NCBI RefSeq assembly: GCF_005239225.2
Contig: NC_133296.1
Location: forward strand, 7,998,001 to 8,062,000
Source: Populus alba
Taxonomy: Eukaryota > Streptophyta > Magnoliopsida > Malpighiales > Salicaceae
DNA length: 64,000 bases
Direction of reading: 5' to 3'
Below the pieces are notes generated by a model, which was given only the letters and a program-made list of their open reading frames with translations, was not told the DNA's origin and searched no databases. Of this stretch, positions 1 to 11,410 are shown piece by piece. Positions within the stretch are counted from its first letter, which is position 1. Every line of letters starts with the position of its first letter. The position numbers were made by a program, and so were the translations under genes.

Positions 1-3000
1 AAACATGTCCAGATTTAGATATTTTTTTGCTTGGATTGGTAGTCTTACCCATTGCATTGATACACAACCATATGCATCCAAATGTTCTAAATTTGAGGGA
101 AGCTCTGGGATTGATACAAGATTGCTGCAAAGCGCAATCCTCAAAAGCCGCAACTTAGAAAAGATGCCGATGCCAGAAGGTAGACTAAAGAACTTGTTTC
201 TTGATAGATCCAACTCTTCGAGAGAGGACAAACTTCCAAAATCAACAGCATTAGTTGCACGTTCAGACAAACCATAATTAACAAGTTTTAGCTTTCCCAA
301 TACTCTCCAAATAGTGGAAGTTGGAGCTAGCAAAAAAGCTGAAATCCAAGAAGAATTTGGTGAAGGCCGATATGGTAAGTTCCACTTACAGTGTCCACGC
401 AATGACAACTTCCTCACACACCTTAAAAGTCCAACTGACGAGAGAAATTGCTCGTTGTTAATTCCATATGCTAGAAGCTCAATGAAGGACTCAATATCAC
501 CTATGCACTCTGGCAGCTTCTTAAGTTGTGAACACCCCGAAACATTCAAACACACAAGAGATTTTGAATGTCCAATAGATTGATGTACATCAACTAAACT
601 TGAGCAACCTTCAAGAAGTAGTTTTTTTAGACTTGAACTGTGCATGTTTGGTGTTTTAACAAGCCTCTTTGAATAACTGAGATCAAGAATCTTTAGATTG
701 TTGAGAATCTGTCAGAGTAGTGAGGAAAATCAGTAACAAGTAATCATCAAAAGTTGTAACTTGTAAATATAAATTACATAATAAACAACTTTTTGGGTAT
801 TTTGGTATATTTCACACCTTTTTTTCCTTCCATAGTTCTTTGATGTTACTGAACTTCATATCCATAACAACTATGCAGTTTGGTGTAAGATCAAATGGCA
901 AAAATTCCAAAGGACATTCAAGCCAACAAATCCAAGTCAACATTTTAGAAAGTCGTTTGAAAGATCCGGTGAGATCTACTCCATCGATTTGTAGTAATTT
1001 TAAGTTTTTCATTTTTGCAAATGATCCTGTGCTTAGTGATTTTTCTTCTAATCTTCTCACATCCAGTGCAAGGCCCTGTACAACTTCAGTTCCCTAAGAA
1101 AGCAAAAAGAAAAAATCAATAGAACTTTCAAATGATTGTTTGTAATAAGTTTGACATGAAAGATACAAATGAATGTGCTTTTCTATATGCATTGTGTTCT
1201 TACCATCTGCATCTTGAGTACTTTCCACGCATCCTCTTGACACCAAATTCTGCTCCTTTGTGAAGGATTTTCAGGTGACTCATCCTTAACGATCCCCCTT
1301 CCCATCTCTCGTAATAGATCATGCATGCTTATTGTTCCAGAATCATCAACTATTATCAGAGACCTTTCAATGAGAGTTCCGAAATCATCTTCTGGATTGC
1401 AACCGTAACGTCCTTCTAGCACTTCTGCTATGTATTCTTTTTGTCCACCAATAAAGAAGCATGCAATATCAAGAAATGTATTCTTTAGATTAGGGGCTTT
1501 CAGTGAGTCAAAACTTATTCTAAGCCTTTCTTGAATAGCATGCTCTGGAATTCTTCTCAATCTGTCAATTACAGATTCCCATCTAGCTTGCTTTTTCCCA
1601 ATCAAACAAGAACCTAAAACCTCAAGAGCTAAAGGAAGTCCTCCACAGTATTCAACTACATCATTAGAAAGCTCAACATAATCTTTTGCTGGCTTAGCGT
1701 CCCTAAACGCATGCTGACACAATAGCTGAAGGGACTCATATGGGTCCAATTCTTGAACCTGGTATCTTTGATCAGCTTCAAGAAGTAAGCGTTCATCTCT
1801 AGTTGTAATTATCACCCTGCTTCCGGGACCAAACCAGCTTCGCTCTCCCATCAAAGCATTTAATTGGTCCAGATGATCCACATCATCAACAACAAGAAGA
1901 ACTCTTTTGCGGCAGAGTCGTTCTTTAATCAGAACCTTTCCTCTATCAACATTATTGATCTTCTCAGTATTTTGTCTTAAAATATCATGAAGTAGTTGTT
2001 GTTGTAGAAGAACCAAATCATTAGGTTCTGATTTTTCTTTGACATTCAAAAGAAAAGAGATTCCCTCGAATCCATATCCACAGTCATAGCAGAGTTGATT
2101 AAATACAACTTTTGCTATAGTCGTCTTTCCTATTCCTGGCATCCCATGTATGCCCACAATGCGTACATCATCTGTTGCAGTGCTTAGGAAGTGAAAAATA
2201 TTGTGAGCAAGCGGATCAATACCTACTAGGTGCTTAGGCACATGTAAGTACTTGGGGTCCAATTTAGTCAGCACATCCTTGATAATCTCTTGGATAAATT
2301 TTGCTTCACGCCTGTTCATGGACAAAAGCAAGTCATTAATAGCGAGACAATTAAGCATGTTCAAAAAGTATTTTATTGTTTCACATTGTAAAATAGGTAA
2401 TGTATAATGACTCCATATATAAATGTGTGGAAGTGAATCTTATAGAGAAAAGGCATACCCATTTGCCATATCTTTGAGATTCCAACCAGATAGATTTCCT
2501 GCCTCTTCAAGAGCTTCTCTCCACTCCTTCACCTTCTCTTCAGAACGTTCTTCATGCTTAACAAATGCTTCTGCAAAACTGCCGGTCTGTTTTCTCACAT
2601 CTGAAGGATCGATGTCATAGAATATAGGAAGAGCAATCTGACCAGTTTTCCTCTTTCTGCACTTGAGAATCTCCACAAGTTCATTGAGACACCATCTAGA
2701 AGAAGCATATCCTTTTGAGAAGACCACTATAGATATCTTTGATTCTCGAATTGCCTTGAGGAGATGATCGGAGATTTCTGCTCCTCTAGGAAGTTCATCA
2801 TCATCTCGAAAAGTGTGGATTCCTGCTTGGACTAAGGCAGTATATAGATGATCTGTAAATGTCTTGCGAGTATCTTCTCCACTAAAACTCAAAAAGACAT
2901 CATAGGCCCCTTGTGGTCTAGATCGAGAAGAATCTGGCTCTGTGATGGCAGCTGCAGAAATTAAGGCACGATTAATTAATTAGCAATGAATAGATTGCAG

Positions 3001-3291
3001 GAGGTATCTGCTATCTTGCAATTATAAATAGTAAGGGATACATGTGAAGTGATCATCAAAGACAATACAAATATATGAATGTGCTGAGTAGGAATTTCAA
3101 CGCAATTACTCTTAGAGAGTAAGGTAAGAAAATCATTCATTCATTGAGTTTCACCTATTACTTCAAGTTTAACAACCAGAGAGCATAAAACAATAGCATT
3201 TAAAAAGCTTACTGAGGTCAGCTTTCCTTCTCTTTCGCGAGGATGAATCATTTTCTTCGTCTTTGGATTGTTTGCGTTTTTCTGTCGGCAT
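1..3291 (-). CDS. TIR-NB-ARC-LRR (TNL) disease resistance protein, N-like; 3' end outside window
   Basis: Intracellular immune receptor. Exons read from GT-AG sites: 3291-3213, 2951-2459, 2311-1204, 1093-818, 708-<1. Phases join without a stop (652 codons before the last exon, then 236 more to the window edge). Exon 1 codes a short basic leader (start MPTEKRKQ). Exon 2 is the TIR domain (YDVFLSFSGEDTR to NLSGWNLKDMANG); the family's catalytic Glu lies in SSRWCLNELVEI. Exon 3 is NB-ARC: P-loop GMPGIGKTT, kinase-2 VLLVVDDVD, RNBS-B GSRVIITTRD, GLPL CGGLPLAL, MHD motif ISMHDLLREMG. Exons 4-5 are LRRs (ILNNLKILDLSYS, SLSSLEELDLSRN). The usual FLSFRGEDTR has Ser for Arg here. An alternative acceptor for exon 2 at 2936 is also in phase. 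The last exon is open to base 1. A broken copy lies next to it at 4.93-6.56 kb. Confidence 0.93.
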
Positions 3292-3721
3292 TCTAAAATA
3301 GAATGATCTTGTTCTAGAAGACATGCAAGGAATTAACTCAATAAACTCATTAAAGATGTCTATCTGAACATAAAGCTTTCAAATTATTGTTATGAGTAAA
3401 GACATGAAATTAAAACAAGAAAGAAGCAAAGAAGAAGTATAAGCTATACCTCTATATAACAAAGGGTTGGTTGGATTCCACAAGCTATGAAATTGCAGCA
3501 ATCGGGAACGGTAATTTATTTCAACTACCCAAACATATTTTTCATTTTGTTTTTAATTTACATGTAGTTTCAAAGAAGCAAAGAAGGGTTATATACTAGC
3601 AAAAACATGACAGCATAAAATCCCATGTAGCAATTATCTTGTTTCGCAATCTTCTTAGTGTTAATATTGCTGTAAAACTACATGCATTCATGCAATCAGA
3701 AGCAACAATCGCAAAGGTTAC

Positions 3722-3924
3722 CTCAATATGGTGTTTGAGTTGTTCGGATTCCACCAACCTGGCGACTTTAAAGATCAAATTGCAGCGCTCAGAAAGATTA
3801 GCTGAAGAGTAAAGTAATGAGGACTGAAGGATAGTAGAGGCAATATTGTTTCGGAGAAAGAATATAAATCCTTTTTGCAAATTGTTAGCAATAATTATCA
3901 AAGATGAAGGGTATCATATATAGG
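3722..3924 (-). promoter_or_regulatory. TNL promoter and first untranslated exon
   Basis: A TATA-like TATATAT lies at 3916-3922 on the minus strand. It is followed by about 170 bases ending in a donor, GAG|GTAACC, at 3722/3721. The same block, TATA and donor included, recurs in front of the broken copy at about 7.35-7.58 kb. I infer a non-coding first exon, because the only ATG-led frame here does not resemble a TNL leader and the coding ATG lies downstream at 3291. Confidence 0.5.
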
Positions 3925-4236
3925 AATAGGAGCTTGGAAATTTCTTTAGCAGCGTGTGATCAAGGTAATTTCTTGGTTGTTGCTGATTGATTAGGGTTGT
4001 TGCAATGATTTTTTAAAAATAAAAAAAAATATTATTTTAATATATTTTTTTAATAAAAATCATTTAAAATACAATTCTCTTTCCAAGTTTGAGCCAGAGA
4101 TGTACAGTGCATCCGCTGAGGATGAATAATGAGTGGTAGAAGCCTATTTTGTGAGTTATTAAAGACTTCTTCCTGTCAGTCAATGCGGGTATGAACACTA
4201 ACTCTTTTTTTTTTTTTTTTTCACACACTAATGTTT

Positions 4237-4496
4237 TGTTTGGAATTTATGGGTTTTTTGTTCTTGTAAAATAACAGTGTTTCTAACAGTGTGCTTGATT
4301 CAAGTTCTTGATTGGTGTTCGTGTTCTTAAAAAATTTTAATTTTTTTTTGTTAAAAATAAAGTATTTATATTTTTAAATTATTTTGATTTATTAATATTA
4401 AAATTAATTTTTTAAAAAATAAAAAAAAATATTATTTTAATATATTTTCTAAACTAAAAATATTTTAAATCATAAACACTAATATAATTCCAAACA
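4237..4496. mobile_element. MITE-like element, 260 bp, with TGTTTGGAAT inverted ends
   Basis: The left end reads TGTTTGGAAT (4237-4246) and the right end ATTCCAAACA (4487-4496), a perfect 10 bp inverted repeat. The interior is AT-rich and non-coding. A 92 bp version with the same ends lies at 9185-9276 at the matching place in the duplicated TNL unit. This looks like a non-autonomous DNA transposon. The superfamily is not assigned because target-site duplications are not clear. Confidence 0.6.
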
Positions 4497-4929
4497 GATA
4501 TTAAACGCAACCGCTGGTCATGATGGGCAGTTTAGTTGGGAACAGACGAAGGGCTATAGACTTCGAGACGATGGCTGTATTATCATTGAACCTTCGCTCA
4601 AGAAGCTCAACCACTTTGCTTCCCATATCTACTAATCATGAACCTCCTTGACTCTTCAGTATAAATCTTTTTTCCACTCAGAAGGCCCTCGCCCTCACAC
4701 TCCCGTCTCCATGTATTTGGCTGCTTCCATCTCTCAGCCCTGCTTTTTGGTTCGTACGTAGGTGTAATCTGATATTTATTATTACTTTTATTCATATAAA
4801 ATATATTTTTTATCTTTAACATTATTTAAAACTTGTTATTAATTTTATTAGTATAAAATATATTTATTATTGAAAAAAATTAAGATTATTCGCTCTACCG
4901 TGTTTTTAAGAAACCCAACAATAACATCA
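4497..4929. other. Intergenic spacer between TNL and its broken copy
   Basis: AT-rich spacer without a supported gene. A short frame at 4607-4822 (minus) has no recognisable domain. The stretch at 4525-4620 (ATTGAACCTTCGCTCAAGAA) has a related stretch at about 7980, so spacer sequence was duplicated too. Confidence 0.6.
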
Positions 4930-6555
4930 TAATCAATTAAACTTGAGCAACCTTCAAGCAGTAATTTCTCTAGACTTGAACTGTGCAAGTTTGGTGTTTT
5001 AACGAGATTCTTTGAATAACTGAGATCAATGATCTTTAGATTGTTGAGAATCTGTCAAAGCAGTGAGGAAAATCATTAAGTAGTCATCAAAAGTTGTAAC
5101 TTGTAAATATAAATTACATAATAGACAAGTTTTTGGGCATTTTGGTGTGTTTCGCACCTTTTTTTCCTTCTATAGTTCTTTAATGTTACTGTACTTCATA
5201 TCAATAAAAACTACGTAGTCCAGTGTAAAATCGGATGGCAAAAATCCCAAAGGACATTCAAGCCAACAAATCCACGTCAACACTTTAGAAAGCTGTTCGA
5301 AAGATCCGGTGAGGTCTTCTCCATTGATTTGCAGTAATTTTAAGTTTTTCATTTTTGTAAATGATCCTGTGCTTAGTGATTTGTCTTCTGATCTTCTCAC
5401 ATCTAGTGTAAGGCCTTTTACAACTTCTGTTCCCTAAAAAAGCAAAAAATAAAATAAAAATCAATAGAACTTTCATATAATTGTTTGTAATAAGTTTGAC
5501 AATAAAGATGCACAAGAATGTGCTTTTCTGTATGCGTTGAGTTGTTACCATCTACATCTTGAGTACTTTCCACGCATCCTCTTGACTCCAAATTCTGCTC
5601 CTTTGTGCAAGATTTTCAAGTGACTCTTCCTTAACGATCTCCCTTCCCATCTCTCGTAATAGATCATGCATGCTTATTGTTCCAGAATAATCAACTTTAA
5701 TCAGAGACCTTTCAATGAGAATTCCAGAATGATTAACTTTAATCAGAGACCTTTCAATGAGAGTTCCCAAATCATCTTCTGGATTGTAACCATAACGTCC
5801 TTCTAGCACTTTTGCTATGTATTCTTTCTTTCTACCAATCAAGAAGCATGCAATATCAAGAAATGTATTCCTTAGTGTAGGTTCATCCAGTGTGTCTAAA
5901 CTTATTCTAAGTTTTTTCTGAATTTCACAGTTTGGAAATTTTCTCAATCTGGAAATTACAGATTCCCATCTAGCTTGGTTTTTCCCAAACAAAGAAGAAC
6001 CTAAAACCTCAAGAGCTAAAGGAAGTCCTCCACAGTATTCAATAACATCATTCGAAATCTTAACATAATCTTTTGCTGGCTTGGCGTCCCTAAACGCATG
6101 CTGACAGAATAGCTGAAGGGACTCATATGGGTCCAATTCTTGAACCTGGTATCTTTGATTAGCTTCAAGAAGTAAGTGTTCATCTCTAGTTGTAATTATC
6201 ACCCTGCTTCCAGGACCAAACCAGCTTCGCTCTCCCATCAAAGCATTTAATTAGTCCAGATGATCCACATCATCAACAACAAGAAGAACTCTTTTGCGGC
6301 AGAGTCGTTCTTTAATCAGAACCTTTCCTCTATCAACATTACTGATCTTCTCAGTATTTTGTCTTAAAATATCATGAAGAAGTTGTTGTTGTAGAAGAAC
6401 CATATCCTTAGATTCTGATTCTTTGACATTCAAAAGAAATGAGCTTCCCTCGAATCCATATCCACAGTCATAGCAGAGTTGATTAAATACAACTTTTGCT
6501 AAAGTCGTCTTTCCTATTCCTGGCATCCCATGTATGCCCACAATGCGTACATCAT
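4930..6555 (-). pseudogene. Truncated TNL copy without TIR domain
   Basis: Near-duplicate of the adjacent TNL. NB-ARC copy 6555-5549 (donor at 5548-5547), exon-4 copy 5433-5158, start of LRR exon 5 5051-~4930. Homology stops abruptly at 6555, just before the P-loop region's N-terminal end, so the TIR exon, leader exon and linker are gone. Within NB-ARC a CAA to TAA change at 6253-6251 breaks the frame straight after the kinase-2 motif (VVDDVDHLD, then stop). Downstream a 42 bp in-frame duplication (5693 and 5735) repeats the 14 residues LIERSLIKVNHSGI. The LRR exon is cut after about 40 codons at 4930. P-loop, GLPL and MHD motifs remain recognisable. It cannot make a full receptor; a short NB-only peptide is conceivable but not supported. 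Confidence 0.88.
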
Positions 6556-7312
6556 GAACATACTGAAATTCCATCCATAACCCTCAATTCTGCCTAGAAC
6601 GGACCAGGGACCAAATTTGCAATTTGTTTAAAGTTTAGGGACTAAAATGTAAATTCCTAAAATTGAGGGACAAAACTGGAAATATTCCAAATCAATTGTC
6701 GAAATGAGATTCATCATCCTTGACCTCATAATAATACTGCTCAGAATTCCAAAAGACATATCAGGGGTTAAATTATAATTTTTCAAAGTTTAAGGACTAA
6801 ACTATAATTTTCATAAATAAAAGACCAAAATAAAATTTTATCATCTTCAACCTAAAGACCATTCTGTCCAGATTTTCCAGCAAGGTTGAAATGAACTTCT
6901 TAACCAATTAAAATCCATTTAAACAAATCAATTCATAAATCTTTATTTCTAACAACTTACTCAAAATCAATCACTTAATATTAAACCCCTAATAATTATA
7001 AATCAATCTTAACAACATAAATTTCAAATCCTTATAAACCCTAATCTCTTTTTTAATCCTTCCATAAACAAACCATAATTGAAAGTAACATGAAAAAGAA
7101 TCATTTACTTGTTACTTCCACCTTTTTTGAACTAAAAAACTTAAGATCAAAAACTAAAATTCTTAGTTTAATGGGAAGTCACGACAACCATAAAAATTAA
7201 AAGAGAAAAACAATTCTCTTACAACTTTTTTTTTATATATCTAGATTAATTTAGATTAGATTTGAACTAACTTCAACTTAGATTTTAGCTAAAAATTTGG
7301 GGCTCACAGTAC
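6556..7312. repeat. ~0.75 kb inserted block replacing the TIR exons; possible solo LTR
   Basis: Non-coding sequence between the broken NB-ARC and the duplicated promoter block. It begins TGAACATACTG at the breakpoint and ends GGGGCTCACA(GTA). It contains phrases such as GGGACTAAAATGTAAATT and GAGGGACAAAACTGGAAA, a style common in plant LTRs. TG...CA ends would fit a solo LTR at 6556-7309. I see no flanking 5 bp duplication, which fits insertion plus deletion of about 1.5 kb of the original locus. Inference only. Confidence 0.35.
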
Positions 7313-7329
7313 CTCTAAATAACATAACA

Positions 7330-7625
7330 TGCATGCATGCAATCAGTAGCAACAATCGCAAAGGTTACCTCAATATGGTGTTTGAGTTGATAGGATTCCA
7401 CCAACCTGGCGACTTTAAAGATCAAATTGCAGCGCTCAGAAAGATTAGCTGAAGAGTAAAGTAATGATCAGGACTGAAGGATAGTAGAGGCAATATTGTG
7501 TCGGAGGAAGAATGTAAATGCTTTCTTGCAAATTATTAGAGCAATATATGCAATAATTATCAAAGATGAAGCGTAACATATATAGGAAATTTCTTTAGCA
7601 GCGTGTGATCAAAGGTAATTAATTT
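7330..7625 (-). promoter_or_regulatory. Duplicated TNL promoter / 5' leader block
   Basis: Near-identical to 3665-3960, including the TATA-like TATATA at about 7577-7582 and the donor-like GAG|GTAACC. It would drive transcription into the inserted block at 6.56-7.31 kb and then the broken NB-ARC. Small indels distinguish it from the first copy. Confidence 0.6.
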
Positions 7626-7639
7626 CCTGGTTGTTGCAG

Positions 7640-9060
7640 ATTGATTATAGTTGTTGCAATAATATTGTGCATGATTTAGACTTGGCGGATGATGATGGCA
7701 CAGCATGCAATTGTTTTGGCAACATCACAGTCAAAGTCCAAACAAAAACCGAATAATTAAGTAATTTATGATTTATAATAATATAACTTTGAAAAATTTA
7801 TCAAATCTTTTAAAAAATCTAATTTTTAAGTAATTTTTTTTTAAAAAATTCTAAAAAGTCCACACGCAAGCACAACTTGCATGTATATATCTTCCTTGAC
7901 CATTTATTGAAATATAATGATTATCTTACAACAAAGCCTGGGTTCTTTTTTTCCAAAGAAGACTTTGACTAAGCGCTAGTCCATTGAATCTTCGCTTAAA
8001 GAATGTTTTTTGTTTTCTTTTTTTCTTTTTTTAAAAATATAGAAATAACTAAAAGAGATAGGACGATAACTGTGTATTATACTATTCACATCCACAGTTT
8101 TTTTTTTTTTTTTTCAATTTGATTATCAAACATTTATTCTTTATAATGGACTATGTGTAATGCACTAGAAAACATGTAAGGCATGGCTGTGCCTAGAAGA
8201 CAACGCCCGCTAACCTTGCTTTCTTAATTTTTCCAAAAAAATGAAGGGATGATATGAGTTTTTTAATATAATGGACTATGTGTAATACACTAGAACAGTT
8301 TTCGATTACCTTTAGTGACAGGAAAAAGCGAGATATGAGTTTTTTAATTATTAAAATTTATATTTTTTAATTTGTTTTTCATCTAAAAATATCATAATGA
8401 TATTTTAAAAATCTTCACAAAATACATTTTAAATCAATAAACACTTTCTACTCACTTTAAAAACTAAAAATTAAATCAAATAAAAAAACTTTTGCAAACC
8501 TAAATTGATTTTTTCAAGTATCATTAAATGAGGAAAAAAAAAACCCTCCATTAAACACTTTTTCAAGAAGAATTTATTGATGCTAGGATCAATTATTTTT
8601 GTAGTCAGCTGAAACTTTTCTCTCTTTTCTCCTAACGACTAAAATGAAAGAGAAATGAATTTTATGACAAAAATGTACCGTTTAGGGTATAGGTAATTAT
8701 TATGATAATGATTTTCTTTTTAATATACAATTGGATTTTTTTTCATGAATGGTAAGAGGAATTAGCGGTACTGAAAATGCTACATTCATACCATGAAGGA
8801 AATGAACAAAGGAGGTTAATGATGAATTCAAATATCCAGAAATTACATAAAACCCTCTACTCTGAAATTCTCATATTTAATTATTTGATTCCGACAAAAA
8901 AAAAATGATCTTTAATTTAGAAAAAAAAATATTACCTTCTGGTAGCAACAGCGGTTAGACTACGGATGCACCATGTTTTTTTTTTTTTTTTTTCATCTGG
9001 GAGCTGAATTAGGTATGTTTTAACCCCCAGCAAACTGGTATATACCATGGGAATCATTTT
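7640..9060. other. AT-rich spacer in the duplicated TNL unit
   Basis: No gene supported. Holds long A/T runs and two short direct repeats (TAATGGACTATGTGTAAT at about 8141 and 8269). No counterpart in the first TNL unit, so about 1.4 kb was gained here or lost there. Confidence 0.55.
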
Positions 9061-9064
9061 TAAA

Positions 9065-9300
9065 TTTTCGTTTAACCCTTTCCAAGTTTGAGCCAGTGAT
9101 TTACTGTGCATCCCGTGGGAATTAGGATGAATAATGAGTGGAATGAACACTAACTCTTTGTTTTTTTTCCACACACAATTGTTTTGTTTGGAATTTAAGG
9201 GTTTTTGTTCTTGTAAAATAACAGTGTTTCTCAAGAAAAGTGTTTTAAATCATAAACACTAATATAATTCCAAACAGATATTAAACGCAACCCTAGCTCT
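9065..9300. repeat. Duplicated upstream flank of the TNL, with MITE deletion derivative (9185-9276)
   Basis: Matches 4083-4270 and 4475-4510 (TCCAAGTTTGAGCCAG... through ATTCCAAACAGATATTAAACG). The enclosed MITE copy keeps both 10 bp ends but only 92 bp in total, having lost about 170 bp of interior. This marks the far end of the tandem duplication. Confidence 0.65.
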
Positions 9301-9365
9301 ACAAACAGAGAAAGACAAACGTTGCTTCTCCCTAGCTCTACAAATGTCTTTCTAGAGAGTGTCTA

Positions 9366-9732
9366 TGTTGGTGGGAGAAACCACTGGTGGTGGCTTTAAA
9401 ACACTCAGAGGGGATAAAACACATTGTTTTATTACACAAAACCGAAACTTACAATTACACAAAAGCTTAACAATTACACGCTCTCTCTCTCTCTTTCTCT
9501 TTCTAGTGTTCCTCTCAATTCTCTCCACACAAATAACATAAGCTGGGCACTCTATTTATACACAAATCAAAATACGAAAATTCAACTTTCTAGGTGTGAA
9601 GGCGGCTGGCGGCTATGGCAGCTGGTGGCTGGCGGCTGCGGCTGGCGGCTGGCGGCTGGTCGGTTGGTGGCTGGTCGGTGGCAGCTGGTGGTTGCCTTCC
9701 TTGACCATCTAGATGTTGAGTTTAATTCAACA
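9366..9732 (-). mobile_element. Ty1/copia LTR (367 bp)
   Basis: On the minus strand it starts TGTTGAATTAAACTCAACA (9732-9714, almost a palindrome) and ends CCACCAACA at 9366, giving TG...CA ends. It contains a TATA box (GTATAAATAGAG, about 9562-9551) and AATAAA (near 9430). Immediately upstream is a polypurine tract (TTTAAAGGGGAGATT, 9747-9733), so this is the 3' LTR. A GC-rich minisatellite of GGCGGCTG-type units fills 9600-9690. Confidence 0.7.
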
Positions 9733-10055
9733 AATCTCCCCTTTAAACTCAATCGAGGGATATCATGCCAAGCATGATCACTTCTCCTTTCAATGCCTTC
9801 TCTCTGCTTGTACCATTTATCCACTAATGTGGCTTTCGTCTTGTAGACCCTTTTGACACCTATTGCTTTCTTCTTTTCTGGTGGGTCCTTATCTGCATGG
9901 AAACAAAATAGAGTTGTATCTTCCATGACCTGAGTGGTATCGTACAACTCTTCAAGATTCCGCATCCTTCTTGGTCCTTCTGATGAGGATGCTGATGGTG
10001 GTGTTGATGATGATGCTCCTGGTGTGTTTCTCCTGTTGAATATAGGGAATCTGTG
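9733..10055 (-). pseudogene. Copia polyprotein remnant
   Basis: The minus-strand translation contains a pre-RT linker (EGPRRMRNLEELYD), the RT start phrase KKAIGVKRVYKTK and, only a few residues later, WYKQREGIE. These are well-known copia RT phrases but with residues missing between them. After that the frame runs straight into the polypurine tract, so most of RT and RNase H is deleted. The upstream side is cut at 10055/10056 by the LTR of the big gypsy element. Confidence 0.65.
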
Positions 10056-11215
10056 TGTCGCACCCAAAAAAAATAACAAAAAATTTTGTTTTGCGACATT
10101 CGACTAGCGACTTTCGTTTTGTTCTATTTTGCGGATTTGGTTTTTTTTGGAGTCGCCACCTAGTATTTTGGTCACTAGGAACCCTAACTGGTCTTTCAGA
10201 GATTCTAAAGCAAGGGACTGGTTGCGTAAAGGGAAGGTATTAGCACCCCTAGTACGCTCTACCTAAGGTAAGCTGCTTGGTGTTTGGTTTGCTCTACAAT
10301 TGCTATGGTGTTGGTATTTTCTAGGCTCGTCAATTGATTTTGGATAGAAATCTAAGGAGATTCCATGTGCTTTGAAAGCTCATTTTTCCCTTAGTATTTC
10401 AAGACTCATGAATCGTGGAATAAAAAAAAATTAAAATTTTGAAATGTCCTCGATTATAATCAAGGCTTCTTTCAAGAATGTGTGCGGATTTATTACTCCC
10501 AATAATATTTTGGATATTCATCCTTTTAAGGATTTCTTTATCCAAACATTAGCGATGAATAATAAATAAATTTCCTCCCTAAAAATAAGATTTTTATAAT
10601 TTTTGGAATATTGGCCAATACCCTTTGGAGTTTTACGAACATATTGTAAAAATCCAGAAATGCAAGAAAATAATTTGTGTTTAAGAAATCTATGCGAAAA
10701 TACACTTTCGAAGCTTCCAATATATATTTTTTTACAAAAAGAACATTCAAAACATGTTAGAGTATTGGCCGTATGCAACACGCAAGAAAATATATATATT
10801 TTTTTAACAATATATTTTTTTTTTACGAAATCGGGTATTTTAATACTGAACTTGTATCTCCATAACATAAAAATACAAATTAATATTAAGTCATTTTAAA
10901 AAGATGTAAGGGAAAAAATCAACAATATTTTTAAGGAATTTTAGAAATTTTTGAAAGCAAAAAAAAATTTATCTTTGAAAATTTCGGGTGTCTCGACAAA
11001 AATCGGATATTTTAACTACTGAATTTATACCTCTGCAGTATATAAAAAAAAATACAAACCCCCCTAAAAATATATATATATATATATATATTTATGAAAA
11101 GAAAACAACAACATTTTTTAGATTTTTTTTAGATTTGTTTTTTTAAAAAAAAAAAAATATATACACACACATAATATAATATAATAATATATATATAATT
11201 ATATATTAATTATTA

Positions 11216-11410
11216 AGGGGCTGGGCCGGCCCAACTAACTGGGTCGGGCTCAGCCCCACAAGTCATTGGGCCGGGATCGGCCCAAGAAAGTGACTGGGCC
11301 GATCTCGGCCCAAGAAAATAACTTGGTCTGGGCCGGACCCGGCCTAGACCGCCGGGTTGGGCCAGAATCCTTCTGGCCCATATACATGTTTCTGGGCCAG
11401 AACCCGTCTG
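11216..11410. repeat. TGGGCC/GGCCC palindrome cluster in 3' LTR
   Basis: About a dozen TGGGCC or GGCCCA words in about 190 bases, arranged as inverted pairs (for example GGGCCGGGATCGGCCC and GGGCCGATCTCGGCCC). Sits about 420-620 bases downstream of the LTR TATA box, so it would lie in the transcribed leader. The matching cluster in the 5' LTR is at 25455-25690. Confidence 0.75.

Noticed and set aside
5..583. Plus-strand frames of 90 and 89 codons
   Set aside because: Antisense to the LRR exon of the TNL; no domain.
6551..7316. GTAC on both sides of the inserted block as a target duplication
   Set aside because: The left GTAC is followed by ATCAT that is still shared with the intact TNL, so the repeat is not at the junction.
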